Source of the DNA: Butyrivibrio hungatei NK4A153
GTDB taxonomy: Bacteria > Bacillota > Clostridia > Lachnospirales > Lachnospiraceae
Length of the DNA: 52,369 nucleotides
Assembly (NCBI RefSeq): GCF_000424465.1
Contig: NZ_KE384195.1
Coordinates: forward strand, 187,896-240,264
Direction: 5' to 3'
Within the stretch, counting starts at the first letter, position 1. The number at the start of each line of letters is the position of its first letter. The notes beneath the pieces are model-generated. The model saw only the letters and a program-made list of their open reading frames with translations, did not search any database and was not told the DNA's origin. Both the position numbers and the translations under genes were made by a program. Below, in pieces: positions 17,244 to 26,422 of this stretch.

Positions 17244-18935
17244 TTAATCGCCTTCTTCGGAAAGTCCGGCTGTAATAGGTTGATCAATCGGATCCTGGAT
17301 AACCTGATCATGATATTCCTGCCCCATTACCTGAGTTTTGATACTCTCGGACAATTCTTTAAGTATGGCGTTACAATCCGCATCCTCATCATCCCAGATC
17401 TTCGCAAAAGCAATCTCAAGCTCCATCCAGAAATTACTTGTCTGAATAGTCTTGGGCATGGAAACCGAATCGGCATAAATATCTACGAACTTATTGATTC
17501 CGTCGTGTCCGTAATCAATTCCGTAATGCGCTGCAAGTTTATGTGACATTTTGTAAATATCATCTTTTTCATCCATGCAGATCATTCTTGCAAAGTCTTC
17601 CGCAACATCCGGATGCTCCGAATATCCGTTAACAACAAGACAGTTCGTAACAGACATGGTTCTTGTCTTAAGTCCGTTGGGAAGCTCCGGTACAGCGGGA
17701 GCTACGGCAAACTCATAAAGTTCACCACCATCGGCAGTAATTGACAACGGATCTTCAACCTTAATTTCGTCATACTTTTTGAAAATATCGGTTGTGGCAA
17801 TGGTGAACAGGATTTCTCCCTTAAGGAATCTTGTCGCCATATCATCATAAGAAATTTCTTTCGCATCAATAGCGAAGAACTGCTTAAGCTGCTGATAAAC
17901 CTTCATACAGCTGATAGTGTTACCGTTATAGATTGCTATATCCTGATCGATATTTTCTACGTTAATATTGTCTCCGGCGTCACCACCGAGATTCATATAT
18001 GCGCCCACGAAGAAATAGTTATAAAAGATATCATTGACATCCCACTCCAAGATGGATTTGATCTTATCCGGAGCTTCGTATTTACGTGAGAAATTGATGA
18101 TATCCTGAATCGATTTGAAATCTGAAGAAAGAATATCATTGATTTCTTCGTTAACCGCTTCTGTGGAGAAATCGTCATCTTCCGGAACCTCTTCAGCTTC
18201 GGCGTCTTCACCCTCTAAATCCTCTCCTTCTTCACCTTCGCCGCTGTTTTCCTCTCCGGCTTCATCCGAAGACTCTTCACTTGAAGCTTCACTCGACTCT
18301 TCGCTTGCCTTTTCGGTATCCTCGGCATTTTCGGAAGAATCACCCTCACCGGCATTCTCATTGCTTTCTTCAAGCGCAGGTTCCTGCTCTACGGATTCTT
18401 CTTCCTGCTTTTTCTTTTCCATCTGCTCTTTTGCATAATTCTCAAGATATGTCTTGTTATATACAAGAGCACTGGTCTCAAAGTAGAAAGGATAAGCTAC
18501 ATATTTACCTTTGTATGTTACGGAATCAAGCGCCGCTTTCGGGAAAAGAACCTTGTTAAAAAAGCCTTCTGAATTATCGGCTTCAAGCGCAAGGCCGGCA
18601 CAATAAACTTTCTCAAGAGTATCGTTTGTGGTAACAAAAATATCGGGAAAGTTCTTGTCTTCAACAGATGCCTTGTTTATTTCTTCGAGATATTCCATTC
18701 CCGAAACAAGCTTAGGCTCAACACGAACATTCCTGTTTTTCTCGGAAAACTTGATCGCCATACTCTGAAGGTATGGAGTGATCGCATCATCCGTGTACCA
18801 CAGTCTCAGAGTTGTCTTATTTGAAAAAAAAGAAAATTCTTCAAATATGCTTTCATCTGAACGGGCATTAACAAAAACGCCCGCCAGCATGCATAATATT
18901 AGAACTATAGAAATAATTTTGGTTTCAAATTTCAT
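17244..18935 (-). CDS. Extracellular solute-binding-protein-like protein with acidic insert
   Basis: The 563-residue product has an N-terminal signal (ISIVLILCMLAGVFVNA) without a clear lipobox. Then comes a family 1 ABC solute-binding fold: TTLRLWYTDDAITPYLQSM, VRVEPKLVSGMEYLEEIN, PDIFVTTND and AYPFYFETSALVYNKTYL. About 80 residues of Glu/Ser-rich low complexity (about 185-265) interrupt the fold before it resumes. The start ATG overlaps the argD stop as ATGA, with GGGGA upstream, so translation is coupled to argD. No permease or ATPase gene adjoins it, so the ligand is unknown; an arginine-linked role is only suggested by position. Confidence 0.75.
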   Translation of the reverse strand: MKFETKIISIVLILCMLAGVFVNARSDESIFEEFSFFSNKTTLRLWYTDDAITPYLQSMAIKFSEKNRNVRVEPKLVSGMEYLEEINKASVEDKNFPDIFVTTNDTLEKVYCAGLALEADNSEGFFNKVLFPKAALDSVTYKGKYVAYPFYFETSALVYNKTYLENYAKEQMEKKKQEEESVEQEPALEESNENAGEGDSSENAEDTEKASEESSEASSEESSDEAGEENSGEGEEGEDLEGEDAEAEEVPEDDDFSTEAVNEEINDILSSDFKSIQDIINFSRKYEAPDKIKSILEWDVNDIFYNYFFVGAYMNLGGDAGDNINVENIDQDIAIYNGNTISCMKVYQQLKQFFAIDAKEISYDDMATRFLKGEILFTIATTDIFKKYDEIKVEDPLSITADGGELYEFAVAPAVPELPNGLKTRTMSVTNCLVVNGYSEHPDVAEDFARMICMDEKDDIYKMSHKLAAHYGIDYGHDGINKFVDIYADSVSMPKTIQTSNFWMELEIAFAKIWDDEDADCNAILKELSESIKTQVMGQEYHDQVIQDPIDQPITAGLSEEGD

Positions 18936-20131
18936 ATCTTCCCCAAACATGAGTCCAAAATGTCGATCATCTCGTCAACATTTTCTTTGGTTATGACAAG
19001 AGAAGGAACAAATCTGATGATCTCGGCTCCGGCATTTATCAAGATAAGTCCGTTTTCAAGAGCCATATTGATCACATCCGCAACAGGTCTGTTAAATACA
19101 AGACCCTGCATAAAACCTGAACCTCTTCTGTCCACTATGAAATCGTAGCGATCCTTTAGCTCATCAAGTCTCTTTTCGAGATAAGGTGCCACTTTATTCA
19201 CATTTTCTATTATATTGTCATTGTTAAATAAATCAAGAACTTTATTAACAGCTGCGCAAGCAAGCGGGTTACCGCCGTAAGTTGTTCCATGATCTCCGGC
19301 AACAAGAGAATTTGCTCCAACTTTTTCGGTCATAAGGAATGCACCGACCGGAACTCCGCATCCCAAAGCCTTTGCTGTTGTCATGATATCAGGCTTTACT
19401 CCGAATTTCTGCCATGCGAACATTGAGCCTGTTCTTCCCATTCCGCACTGAATCTCATCGAGAATAAGAAGTATATCTTTTTCATCGCAAAGTGCCCTTA
19501 CTTTGGTAAGGAATTCTTCGGTGGCAGGATATATACCGCCCTCTCCCTGAACAGTCTCCATGATGATCGCACATGTCTTGTCCGTCACGCATGAAAGAAC
19601 ACTTTCAAAATCATTGAAATCGGCAAACTTAATATTTCCGATCATAGGCTCAAACGCCTCACGATAATGAGGATTGCCCGTAACGGAAAGTGCTCCGAAT
19701 GTCCTTCCGTGGAATGAGTGATTCATGGCAATGATCTCATGATCCGTCTTGCCGTCCTTAAGAAACGCATATTTTCTTGCAGCCTTAAGAGCTCCTTCAA
19801 CAGCTTCCGCTCCGCTGTTTGTAAAAAATACCCTGTCCATGCCCGAAGCTTTCTTTATCTTCTTTGCAGCTTCGATGGCAGGCACATTGTAATAATAATT
19901 TGAAGTATGAAGAATCTTGTCTATCTGCGCCTTAAGTGTGTCATTGTAGTCCTTGTAGTTGTAACCAAGGGCAAATACGGCGATTCCCGATACAAAATCA
20001 AGATATTTTTTTCCGTCTATATCATAAAGATATACGCCCTCTCCTCTGTCGAGGACGATCTGATAACGGTTATATGTATGAAGCAGTGCCTTCTCGGCCT
20101 CTTCTATGTAATTTTTCATTGTCTCACTCAT
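18932..20131 (-). CDS. argD: Acetylornithine aminotransferase
   Basis: This 399-residue class III PLP aminotransferase converts N-acetylglutamate semialdehyde to N-acetylornithine. Visible features are NSGAEAVEGALKAARK, HSFHGRT, the LILDEIQCGMGRTG motif with the PLP-binding Asp, and the Schiff-base lysine K254 in TTAKALGCGVPVGAF. It follows argB by 64 bp and ends in an ATGA overlap with the downstream solute-binding-like gene. The operon order C-(GNAT)-J-B-D supports argD over other class III aminotransferases such as ornithine or GABA enzymes. Confidence 0.95.
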   Translation of the reverse strand: MSETMKNYIEEAEKALLHTYNRYQIVLDRGEGVYLYDIDGKKYLDFVSGIAVFALGYNYKDYNDTLKAQIDKILHTSNYYYNVPAIEAAKKIKKASGMDRVFFTNSGAEAVEGALKAARKYAFLKDGKTDHEIIAMNHSFHGRTFGALSVTGNPHYREAFEPMIGNIKFADFNDFESVLSCVTDKTCAIIMETVQGEGGIYPATEEFLTKVRALCDEKDILLILDEIQCGMGRTGSMFAWQKFGVKPDIMTTAKALGCGVPVGAFLMTEKVGANSLVAGDHGTTYGGNPLACAAVNKVLDLFNNDNIIENVNKVAPYLEKRLDELKDRYDFIVDRRGSGFMQGLVFNRPVADVINMALENGLILINAGAEIIRFVPSLVITKENVDEMIDILDSCLGKI

Positions 20132-20195
20132 TTTCGCTTCTCCCTGCTAATTAAGCCATTTTTTGTAAATACCGGTAATATCCGCTTTTTGTAGA

Positions 20196-21092
20196 TTAAC
20201 TATTTTGCGTGAGTGCGTCATCGTCAGCCATGAACATGGTTCCTACACCTTTTTTGGTAAAGATCTCAAGCAGGATGCAATGAGGAATCCTTCCATCAAG
20301 GATATGTACGTTATTAACACCTTTTCTGATGGCATCGGTACAGTTGTTGAGTTTGGGAAGCATTCCGCCGCCGATATTTCCGGAAGCGATAAGTTCATCC
20401 GCCTCAGAACATGTAAGTCTTGAAATAAAGGATGAAGGATCCTTGATATCCTTGTAAACGCCTTCGATATCTGTAAGGAATGCAAGCTTATTGGCACCTA
20501 CAGCCTTAGCGATCGCGCAAGCCGCATCATCCGCATTTATATTATATGTATCAAAATTATCATCAAGTCCTATGGGCGCAATGATAGGAAGATAGTCATT
20601 ATCAAGAAGGTCAAAAAGAATCTTGGGATCTACAGAATCAACTTCTCCGACATATCCGATGTCTTTTCCGTCCGAAAGCTTCTTTTTCACATGTAGAAGT
20701 CCCGAATCCTTGCCGCTTATTCCGATAGCCTTAACACCAAGTTCCTGAACCATTGTAACAAGCTGCTTGTTAACTCTTCCAAGAACCATCTCTGCAATTT
20801 CCATTGTCTCTGCATCGGTAACTCTGAGTCCGTTTACAAACTCAGCTTCTTTTCCAACCTTGGAAACCCATGAGCTGATAGCCTTTCCGCCGCCGTGAAC
20901 GATGATAGGCTTAAATCCTACAAGTTTAAGAAGCGTAACATCTGTTATCACATTCTTCTGGAGTTCTTCGTTGCTCATGGCACTTCCGCCATACTTAACA
21001 ACTATGATCTTTCTGTTGAATTTCTGAATATATGGAAGCGCCTCAACAAGTACTTCCGCTTTTTTCAATACATCCTGCATATCCTTATCCAT
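20196..21092 (-). CDS. argB: Acetylglutamate kinase
   Basis: The 298-residue amino-acid-kinase-family enzyme phosphorylates N-acetylglutamate, the usual feedback-controlled step when ornithine is made by the cyclic route. Motifs are [25 protein letters not shown], the NGLRVTD strand and [11 protein letters not shown] near the C-terminus. An N-terminal helix ([18 protein letters not shown]) precedes the fold, as in arginine-inhibitable kinases, so feedback by arginine is likely. The start at 21092 has AGGAGC upstream; an ATG eight codons earlier lacks this. argJ ends 4 bp before it. Confidence 0.96.
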   Translation of the reverse strand: MDKDMQDVLKKAEVLVEALPYIQKFNRKIIVVKYGGSAMSNEELQKNVITDVTLLKLVGFKPIIVHGGGKAISSWVSKVGKEAEFVNGLRVTDAETMEIAEMVLGRVNKQLVTMVQELGVKAIGISGKDSGLLHVKKKLSDGKDIGYVGEVDSVDPKILFDLLDNDYLPIIAPIGLDDNFDTYNINADDAACAIAKAVGANKLAFLTDIEGVYKDIKDPSSFISRLTCSEADELIASGNIGGGMLPKLNNCTDAIRKGVNNVHILDGRIPHCILLEIFTKKGVGTMFMADDDALTQNS

Positions 21093-21096
21093 TTTC

Positions 21097-22320
21097 TCAG
21101 CTCCTGTAATCTGCATTTATCTTGACATAATCGTATGTAAGGTCACATCCCCACGCGGTTGCCTGCGCATCTCCCTCGTGCATATCCACAAATACCGTGA
21201 CTGTTTCTTCTTTCATGATCTTAAGTGCTTCATCCTCGTCGAAATCAAGCGGAGTTCCCTTATGGAACACTTCAATTCTTCCGGCCTTGCTCTCAAAGAA
21301 GAGCTCAACATCGTTCTGATCAAACTGCGCTCCCGAATATCCCATAGCGCATAAAAATCTTCCGAAATTCGCATCGCAGCCAAAGATTGCTGCTTTTGAA
21401 AGGTTGGATCCTACAATCGCTCTTGAAAGAGTTCTCGCATCTTCCTTAGTCTTTGCATTTACAACTTTTGCTTCAAAGAGCTTGCTCGCGCCCTCTCCGT
21501 CTGCCGCCATCTTCCTGGCAAGGAACTCGCAGACATAGAAAAGAGCATTCTTAAAGGTCTCATAGTCATCATTCTTATCTTTTATAACGTCATTTCCGGC
21601 CTTGCCGTTAGCCATGCAAAGAAGCGTATCGTTCGTAGATGTATCGCCGTCAACCGTAATCATATTGAACGTATCTGAAACAACTTCGCTGACCGCGTCC
21701 TGCAAAAGACTCTTTTCAATAACAACGTCCGTAGTAAGAAATGCGAGCATCGTGCACATGTTTGGATGGATCATTCCGGAGCCCTTGCTCATTCCGCCGA
21801 GAGTCACTTTTTTACCCGCAATTTCAAAAGAAACCGCTACTTCCTTATTTACGGTATCGGTTGTCATTATTGCCTTTGACGCATCGGTTCCGGCTTCTAT
21901 GCTTCCGTCCAGAGTCTTGCTCATTTTCTCAACTCCGGCAACAAGCTTATCTACAGGAAGCTGCATTCCGATAACTCCGGTAGATGCAACGGCAACTGTT
22001 TCGTAGTCCACGCCGAGGCTCTTTTCTACAGCTTTTGCCGTAGCTTCGCAGGCATCAAAGCCCTCTTTTCCCGTACATGCATTGGCTATTCCCGAGTTAA
22101 TGACAACAGCCTGCATGGGCTTTCCCGAATCAACTATCTGCTTGTCCCACTGAACACATGCAGCCTTTACAACATTACTTGTAAAAGTTCCCGCACACAC
22201 GCAAGGTGCTTCCGAATAAACAAAAGCCATATCCGTTCTGTCTTTGTACTTGATGTTTGCTTCGCAGCTTGCAGCCTTGAAACCTTCTGCAGCCGTAACT
22301 CCGCCTTTAATAACTTCCAT
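21097..22320 (-). CDS. argJ: Bifunctional ornithine acetyltransferase/N-acetylglutamate synthase
   Basis: The 407-residue protein is a self-cleaving N-terminal nucleophile enzyme. The cleavage site is in [16 protein letters not shown]: Thr190 would become the N-terminus of the beta chain, with Cys in place of the common Ala just before it. Other signatures are [24 protein letters not shown] and DGDTSTNDT. It transfers acetyl from acetylornithine to glutamate and may also use acetyl-CoA, closing the acetyl cycle. It lies between a GNAT gene and argB with gaps of 15 and 4 bp, clearly one operon. Confidence 0.96.
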   Translation of the reverse strand: MEVIKGGVTAAEGFKAASCEANIKYKDRTDMAFVYSEAPCVCAGTFTSNVVKAACVQWDKQIVDSGKPMQAVVINSGIANACTGKEGFDACEATAKAVEKSLGVDYETVAVASTGVIGMQLPVDKLVAGVEKMSKTLDGSIEAGTDASKAIMTTDTVNKEVAVSFEIAGKKVTLGGMSKGSGMIHPNMCTMLAFLTTDVVIEKSLLQDAVSEVVSDTFNMITVDGDTSTNDTLLCMANGKAGNDVIKDKNDDYETFKNALFYVCEFLARKMAADGEGASKLFEAKVVNAKTKEDARTLSRAIVGSNLSKAAIFGCDANFGRFLCAMGYSGAQFDQNDVELFFESKAGRIEVFHKGTPLDFDEDEALKIMKEETVTVFVDMHEGDAQATAWGCDLTYDYVKINADYRS

Positions 22321-22335
22321 ATCTCTTCTCCATTA

Positions 22336-22779
22336 TCATTTGTTAAAGATTGTAAGATTTTCTTCGTTTAAAGCATGGTCGTAATAGTTCATGTCATCTC
22401 TAAGTGTCCAGCCCATCTTCTGCCAGAACTTGTTTCCGACCGTATTTGTCACAAAAGCATTTAAGCACACCTTGTTGATCTTTTCTTTCTTAAGTGCCTC
22501 GTAGCAAAAAAGAACCATCTTTTTACCGATTCCGTGCATTCTGTACTCTTCGCTCACGCAAACATGATAAAAACAAGCTCTTCTGCCGTCATGTCCGCAA
22601 AGGATCGCGCCGACTATCTTGTTATCTTCTATGTCAACTGCGCTGAGTCCCGGATTTCTTTTTATAAATCTCTCTATTCCCTCTCTGGAATCATCTATCG
22701 ATCTTATTCCAAAGCCGTGGATTGACATCCACAGAGCATAGACTTCATCATAATCATCCATTGTCATTGCACGAACCAT
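22336..22779 (-). CDS. GNAT acetyltransferase inside the arg operon
   Basis: This is a small 147-residue GNAT-fold protein. The acetyl-CoA pyrophosphate loop is EEYRMHGIGKKMV (about 85-97), preceded by ACFYHVCVSEEY and followed by the NAFVTNTVGNKFWQKMGW motif typical of the RimI/YpeA-like branch. It lies between argC and argJ, 15 bp from argJ and 30 bp from argC, so it should be co-expressed with arginine genes. It could be a short N-acetylglutamate synthase that primes the pathway, or an unrelated acetyltransferase. Sequence alone does not decide. Confidence 0.88.
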   Translation of the reverse strand: MVRAMTMDDYDEVYALWMSIHGFGIRSIDDSREGIERFIKRNPGLSAVDIEDNKIVGAILCGHDGRRACFYHVCVSEEYRMHGIGKKMVLFCYEALKKEKINKVCLNAFVTNTVGNKFWQKMGWTLRDDMNYYDHALNEENLTIFNK

Positions 22780-22809
22780 TCATATCACCTGTTATCTTTC
22801 TGTATTCTA

Positions 22810-23862
22810 TTACGGGAAGCTGGGTGCAAACTCAAGTCCCGTAGTTTCTTTTAGTCCAAAGAGAATGTTCATATTCTGAACAGCCTGTCCTGCGGCTCCC
22901 TTAACCATATTGTCAAGCGCACCCATCATGATCACTCTTCCCGTGCGCTCATCAATCTTAAATCCGATATCGACGAAATTTGCGTTTTCGACCCATCTTG
23001 TCTCAGGACAAACGCCGTCTCCGAGAAGTCTTATAAAGAACTCATCCTTATAATACTTTTCATATGCTGCCCTGATATCTTCAGCTGTCGGAAGCTTACC
23101 GTTCTTTTCCTTAAGAGAAGCATATTCCGTAGCAAGGATTCCTCTGTTCATCGGAACAAGGTGAGGTGTGAAATTTATCACTATATCTTTTCCCGCTGCG
23201 TAGCTAAGCTGTTCCTCGATCTCGGGTGTATGTCTGTGACTTGTGACACCGTAAGGCTTGCAGCTCTCATTTACTTCGCAGTAGAGATTTGCAACCTTTG
23301 CGCCTCTTCCTGCGCCCGAAACACCGCTGAGTGCATCAACTATAAGAGTTGACGGATCGATAAGTCCTTCTTTTACAAGAGGATATGCCGTAAGTATCGA
23401 GCATGTCGTATAACATCCCGGATTTGCGATAAGTCTCGCTCCCTTTATCTTATCCCTGTTTATCTCACAGAGTCCGTAAACCGCTTCGTCAATGAACTGT
23501 GGCGCTTTATGCTCTATTTTATACCATTTTTCGTATACTGAAACATCTTTTAATCTAAAATCAGCGGAAAGATCGATGACCTTAACCTTATTTAATATAT
23601 CTTCATTAACAAGTGATGCGCAAAGTCCCTGGGGAGTTGCTGTAAAGATGACATCAACTTGATTTGCAAGTTCTTCCATATTGTCATCCATACATTTTGC
23701 ATCTACTAAATCAAAGAAGTTTCCATATATACTGCTGTACTTCTCATCCACATAACTTCTGGAGCCGTACCATACAACTTCAGCTTCGGGATGTCCCTGT
23801 ATGAGTCTTACGATTTCTGCCCCTGCATATCCGGTGGCACCGATTATTCCGACTTTAATCAT
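22810..23862 (-). CDS. argC: N-acetyl-gamma-glutamyl-phosphate reductase
   Basis: The 350-residue NADPH-dependent reductase makes N-acetylglutamate semialdehyde. The Rossmann start is VGIIGATGYAGAEIVRLI. The catalytic cysteine is C150 in IANPGCYTTCS; VSGAGRGA and HRHTPEIEEQL supply the other conserved active-site parts. It is the first gene of the leftward arg operon. Upstream there is a TTGCAT-N16-TATACT promoter overlapped by ArgR-like half-sites. It is of the usual type-1 length. Confidence 0.96.
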   Translation of the reverse strand: MIKVGIIGATGYAGAEIVRLIQGHPEAEVVWYGSRSYVDEKYSSIYGNFFDLVDAKCMDDNMEELANQVDVIFTATPQGLCASLVNEDILNKVKVIDLSADFRLKDVSVYEKWYKIEHKAPQFIDEAVYGLCEINRDKIKGARLIANPGCYTTCSILTAYPLVKEGLIDPSTLIVDALSGVSGAGRGAKVANLYCEVNESCKPYGVTSHRHTPEIEEQLSYAAGKDIVINFTPHLVPMNRGILATEYASLKEKNGKLPTAEDIRAAYEKYYKDEFFIRLLGDGVCPETRWVENANFVDIGFKIDERTGRVIMMGALDNMVKGAAGQAVQNMNILFGLKETTGLEFAPSFP

Positions 23863-23934
23863 TTTTATTCAACCTCGCAGTTTTTACATTAAATGAACTT
23901 TCATTATAAATATTTAGGCATATAAACTTTTTTC

Positions 23935-23962
23935 AGTATACACCCTCCAAAAAATTATGCAA
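23935..23962 (-). promoter_or_regulatory. Promoter of argC operon
   Basis: On the minus strand TTGCAT (23962-23957), a 16-bp spacer and TATACT (23940-23935). It gives a leader of about 65 nt before the argC ATG. The -35 lies inside an ArgR-like half-site. Confidence 0.65.
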
Positions 23963-24027
23963 CCCATTTTTAATATTTATGCAGTTTTTGTTGATTTTTT
24001 TAATATTTATTCATTTTAGTGTTGCAT
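23957..24027. promoter_or_regulatory. ArgR-like operator cluster between argC and argG
   Basis: Four half-sites resemble the ARG box half (TGMATAAWW): ATTATGCA near 23955-23961, ATATTTATGCA (23973-23982), ATATTTATTCA (24003-24012) and TTGCATTTTAT (24022-24032). The outer two coincide with the -35 elements of the divergent promoters. Binding by an arginine repressor is inferred; argR is not in this window. Confidence 0.5.
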
Positions 24028-24050
24028 TTTATTTTTTCCGAGAGTATATT
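24022..24050 (+). promoter_or_regulatory. Promoter of argG
   Basis: TTGCAT (24022-24027), a 17-bp spacer and TATATT (24045-24050). Transcription would start about 60 nt before the argG ATG. A GGAAGAAAGGGAA purine stretch near 24101-24113 is the RBS. Confidence 0.65.
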
Positions 24051-24117
24051 ATGGTAAGTGGAATTAAGAAATTCGAATAAATAAAGTTACCATTTTACGT
24101 GGAAGAAAGGGAATAAC

Positions 24118-25341
24118 ATGGCAAAAGAAAAGGTTATTTTGGCTTATTCAGGCGGACTTGATACAACTGCTATCATTCCGTGGCTTAAAGAGAATTTTGA
24201 TTACGAAGTAGTATGCGTTTGTATCGACTGCGGTCAGGAAGAAGAACTTGACGGACTTGAAGAAAGAGCTGTAAGCTGCGGTGCAAGCAAGCTCTACATC
24301 CTTGATGTTGTTGATGAGTTCTGCGATGAATACGTAGTTCCTTGCGTTCAGGCTCATGCCGTATACGAGAACAAGTACCTTCTCGGAACTTCTATGGCTC
24401 GTCCTCTTATCGCTAAGAAGCTCGTTGAAGTTGCAAGAAAAGAAGGCGCTGTTGCTATCTGCCACGGTGCTACAGGAAAAGGAAACGACCAGATTCGTTT
24501 TGAGCTCGGTATCAAGGCTCTTGCTCCCGACATCAAGATCATTGCAGCTTGGAGAAACGACAAGTGGACAATGGATTCTCGTGAGTCAGAGATCGAATAC
24601 TGCAGACAGCACGGAATTAACCTTCCTTTCTCAGCTGATTCAAGCTACAGCCGTGACAGAAACCTTTGGCATATATCACACGAGGGACTTGAGCTCGAAG
24701 ATCCCGCTCTTGAGCCCAATTACAAGCATCTTCTTGTGCTCGGCAAAACTCCCGAAGATGCTCCCGATGTTCCTACAACAGTTACAATGACATTCGAGGC
24801 AGGTGTGCCCAAGTCAGTTAACGGCAAGGAAATGAAGGTTTCAGACATCATCCGCACACTCAACAAACTTGGCGGCGAAAACGGTATCGGTATCGTTGAC
24901 ATCGTCGAGAACCGTGTAGTAGGCATGAAGTCACGTGGTGTATACGAGACACCCGGCGGAACAATCCTTTACGAAGCACATCAGCAGCTCGAAGAGTTGA
25001 TTTTAGACCGTGATACCTATACAATGAAGAAAGACATGGGCAACAAGTTTGCCGACATAGTATATGAAGGGAAATGGTTTACTCCTCTTCGTGAAGCCGA
25101 GCAGGCATTTATCGAATCAACTCAGAAGTATGTAACCGGTGAAGTTACATTCAAGCTCTACAAGGGCAACATCATCAAGGCAGGTACCAAGTCACCCTAC
25201 TCTCTCTACAACGAGAGCATCGCATCATTCAAGACAGGTGACCTATACGACCACCACGATGCTGAGGGATTCATCAACCTCTTCGGTCTCTCTTCAAAGG
25301 TTCGCGCCATGAAGATGCAGGAAGTAGCCAACAACAAATAA
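24118..25341 (+). CDS. argG: Argininosuccinate synthase
   Basis: The 407-residue ATP-dependent ligase joins citrulline and aspartate. The N-type ATP pyrophosphatase P-loop is LAYSGGLDTTAIIPWL (about 9-24). Further signatures are GATGKGNDQIRFE and IGIVDIVENRVVGMKSRGVYETPGG. It is divergent from the argC operon and shares its control region. The typical partner argH is not in the window. A DUF1294 gene starts 3 bp after the stop, so the two are probably cotranscribed. Confidence 0.97.
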   Translation: MAKEKVILAYSGGLDTTAIIPWLKENFDYEVVCVCIDCGQEEELDGLEERAVSCGASKLYILDVVDEFCDEYVVPCVQAHAVYENKYLLGTSMARPLIAKKLVEVARKEGAVAICHGATGKGNDQIRFELGIKALAPDIKIIAAWRNDKWTMDSRESEIEYCRQHGINLPFSADSSYSRDRNLWHISHEGLELEDPALEPNYKHLLVLGKTPEDAPDVPTTVTMTFEAGVPKSVNGKEMKVSDIIRTLNKLGGENGIGIVDIVENRVVGMKSRGVYETPGGTILYEAHQQLEELILDRDTYTMKKDMGNKFADIVYEGKWFTPLREAEQAFIESTQKYVTGEVTFKLYKGNIIKAGTKSPYSLYNESIASFKTGDLYDHHDAEGFINLFGLSSKVRAMKMQEVANNK

Positions 25342-25344
25342 TTT

Positions 25345-25638
25345 ATGGATTCACTTTCTTTATTGACCGTTTATATCATAGCAGTAAACATTATAGGGTT
25401 TGCCTTAATGGGAAATGACAAGCGAAGGGCGCGTAAAAACGCCTTTCGCATTCCTGAGGCAACCCTTTTTGCATTTTCAATAATAGGCGGAAGTATCGGA
25501 ACACTTATCGGAATGTATACTTTCAGGCATAAGACCAAACACATGACATTCAAGATCGGCATACCGGTTATTATCTTTGTGCAGATTCTTTTTATTGTTC
25601 TTTTACGTTTATCTCCATTACATTTTAGTTTTATATGA
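25345..25638 (+). CDS. DUF1294 small membrane protein
   Basis: The 97-residue product has about three hydrophobic segments (5-21, 36-60, 71-92) separated by basic loops. The pattern NDKRRARKNAFRIPEATLF, GGSIGTLIGMYTFRHKTKH and the final FKIGIPVI matches the DUF1294 family, of unknown function. It begins 3 bp after argG, so its translation may be coupled. No direct link to arginine metabolism is evident. Confidence 0.85.
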   Translation: MDSLSLLTVYIIAVNIIGFALMGNDKRRARKNAFRIPEATLFAFSIIGGSIGTLIGMYTFRHKTKHMTFKIGIPVIIFVQILFIVLLRLSPLHFSFI

Positions 25639-25684
25639 TAATATGGAAAAAATATTTTTGTAAAAGACGAAAGGTTTTGTAATT

Positions 25685-26413
25685 ATGTATTTTGCAATAT
25701 GTGATGATAACATCGCTGACAGAAAACAGTCGGAAAGGCTGCTTAAAAGGCAGGCCGAAAGGGTTCTAAAAGAATCCTGCGAACAGGTCTACATAGATTC
25801 TTTCGGAAACAAAGAAGCTTTTATGATCAGACCACAGATGTATCAAGCTCTTTTCATAGATATGACTTTAGATGAGACAAACGGTTTTGCGATTGTCAAA
25901 ACACTACTTGACATCGGCATCACCAAGCCTATTATTTTGTGCTGCTCTTCTATTGATTATCGTAAGCTCGCCCAGGATGAAAATCTCCAAGCAGACAATC
26001 TATATTTTCTCGACAAACCTATCAAAATTGACGAACTCACAACTCTCGTCGATAAGATCGTAGCTGAAAGAATTGCACCGCCTTCAACACTGGAGCTTCG
26101 CTATCACGAGGAAACCATCTACGCATCAGGCGATGATATCGTATGTGCCAAAAGAAAAGGTGAAAACCTCCTTGTATATCTCGCAGACGGTCGCACTATC
26201 ACTTTCGTTAGTTCAGTCTTCAATTTCTACGACCAATGCTCCATATTTCCTCAGATTTGTCCCGTCTCCAACGACGGCATCATAAACATCAACCACGTAA
26301 AAAAGAGCTCTCCCCTCCACATCACAATGGACAACGGAGTATCTTTTTTCGTAGCCTTCTACTACTCCAAAATGGTTAAGCAGGCCATCGCCGATTCCAA
26401 AAAGCACAGCTGA
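25685..26413 (+). CDS. LytTR-type response regulator, orphan
   Basis: The 242-residue product has an N-terminal receiver domain (1-125): CDDN acidic pair at 6-9, phospho-Asp D59 in ALFIDMTLDETNG and Lys in FLDKPIK. A C-terminal LytTR DNA-binding domain follows (about 140-235: DDIVCAKRKGENLLVYLADGR, then ICPVSNDGIININHVKK). LytTR regulators of the AgrA/LytR kind control bacteriocin, biofilm or virulence genes. No histidine kinase adjoins it. The 454-bp palindromic element begins 9 bp after its stop. Confidence 0.9.
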   Translation: MYFAICDDNIADRKQSERLLKRQAERVLKESCEQVYIDSFGNKEAFMIRPQMYQALFIDMTLDETNGFAIVKTLLDIGITKPIILCCSSIDYRKLAQDENLQADNLYFLDKPIKIDELTTLVDKIVAERIAPPSTLELRYHEETIYASGDDIVCAKRKGENLLVYLADGRTITFVSSVFNFYDQCSIFPQICPVSNDGIININHVKKSSPLHITMDNGVSFFVAFYYSKMVKQAIADSKKHS

Positions 26414-26422
26414 CCGGCGACC

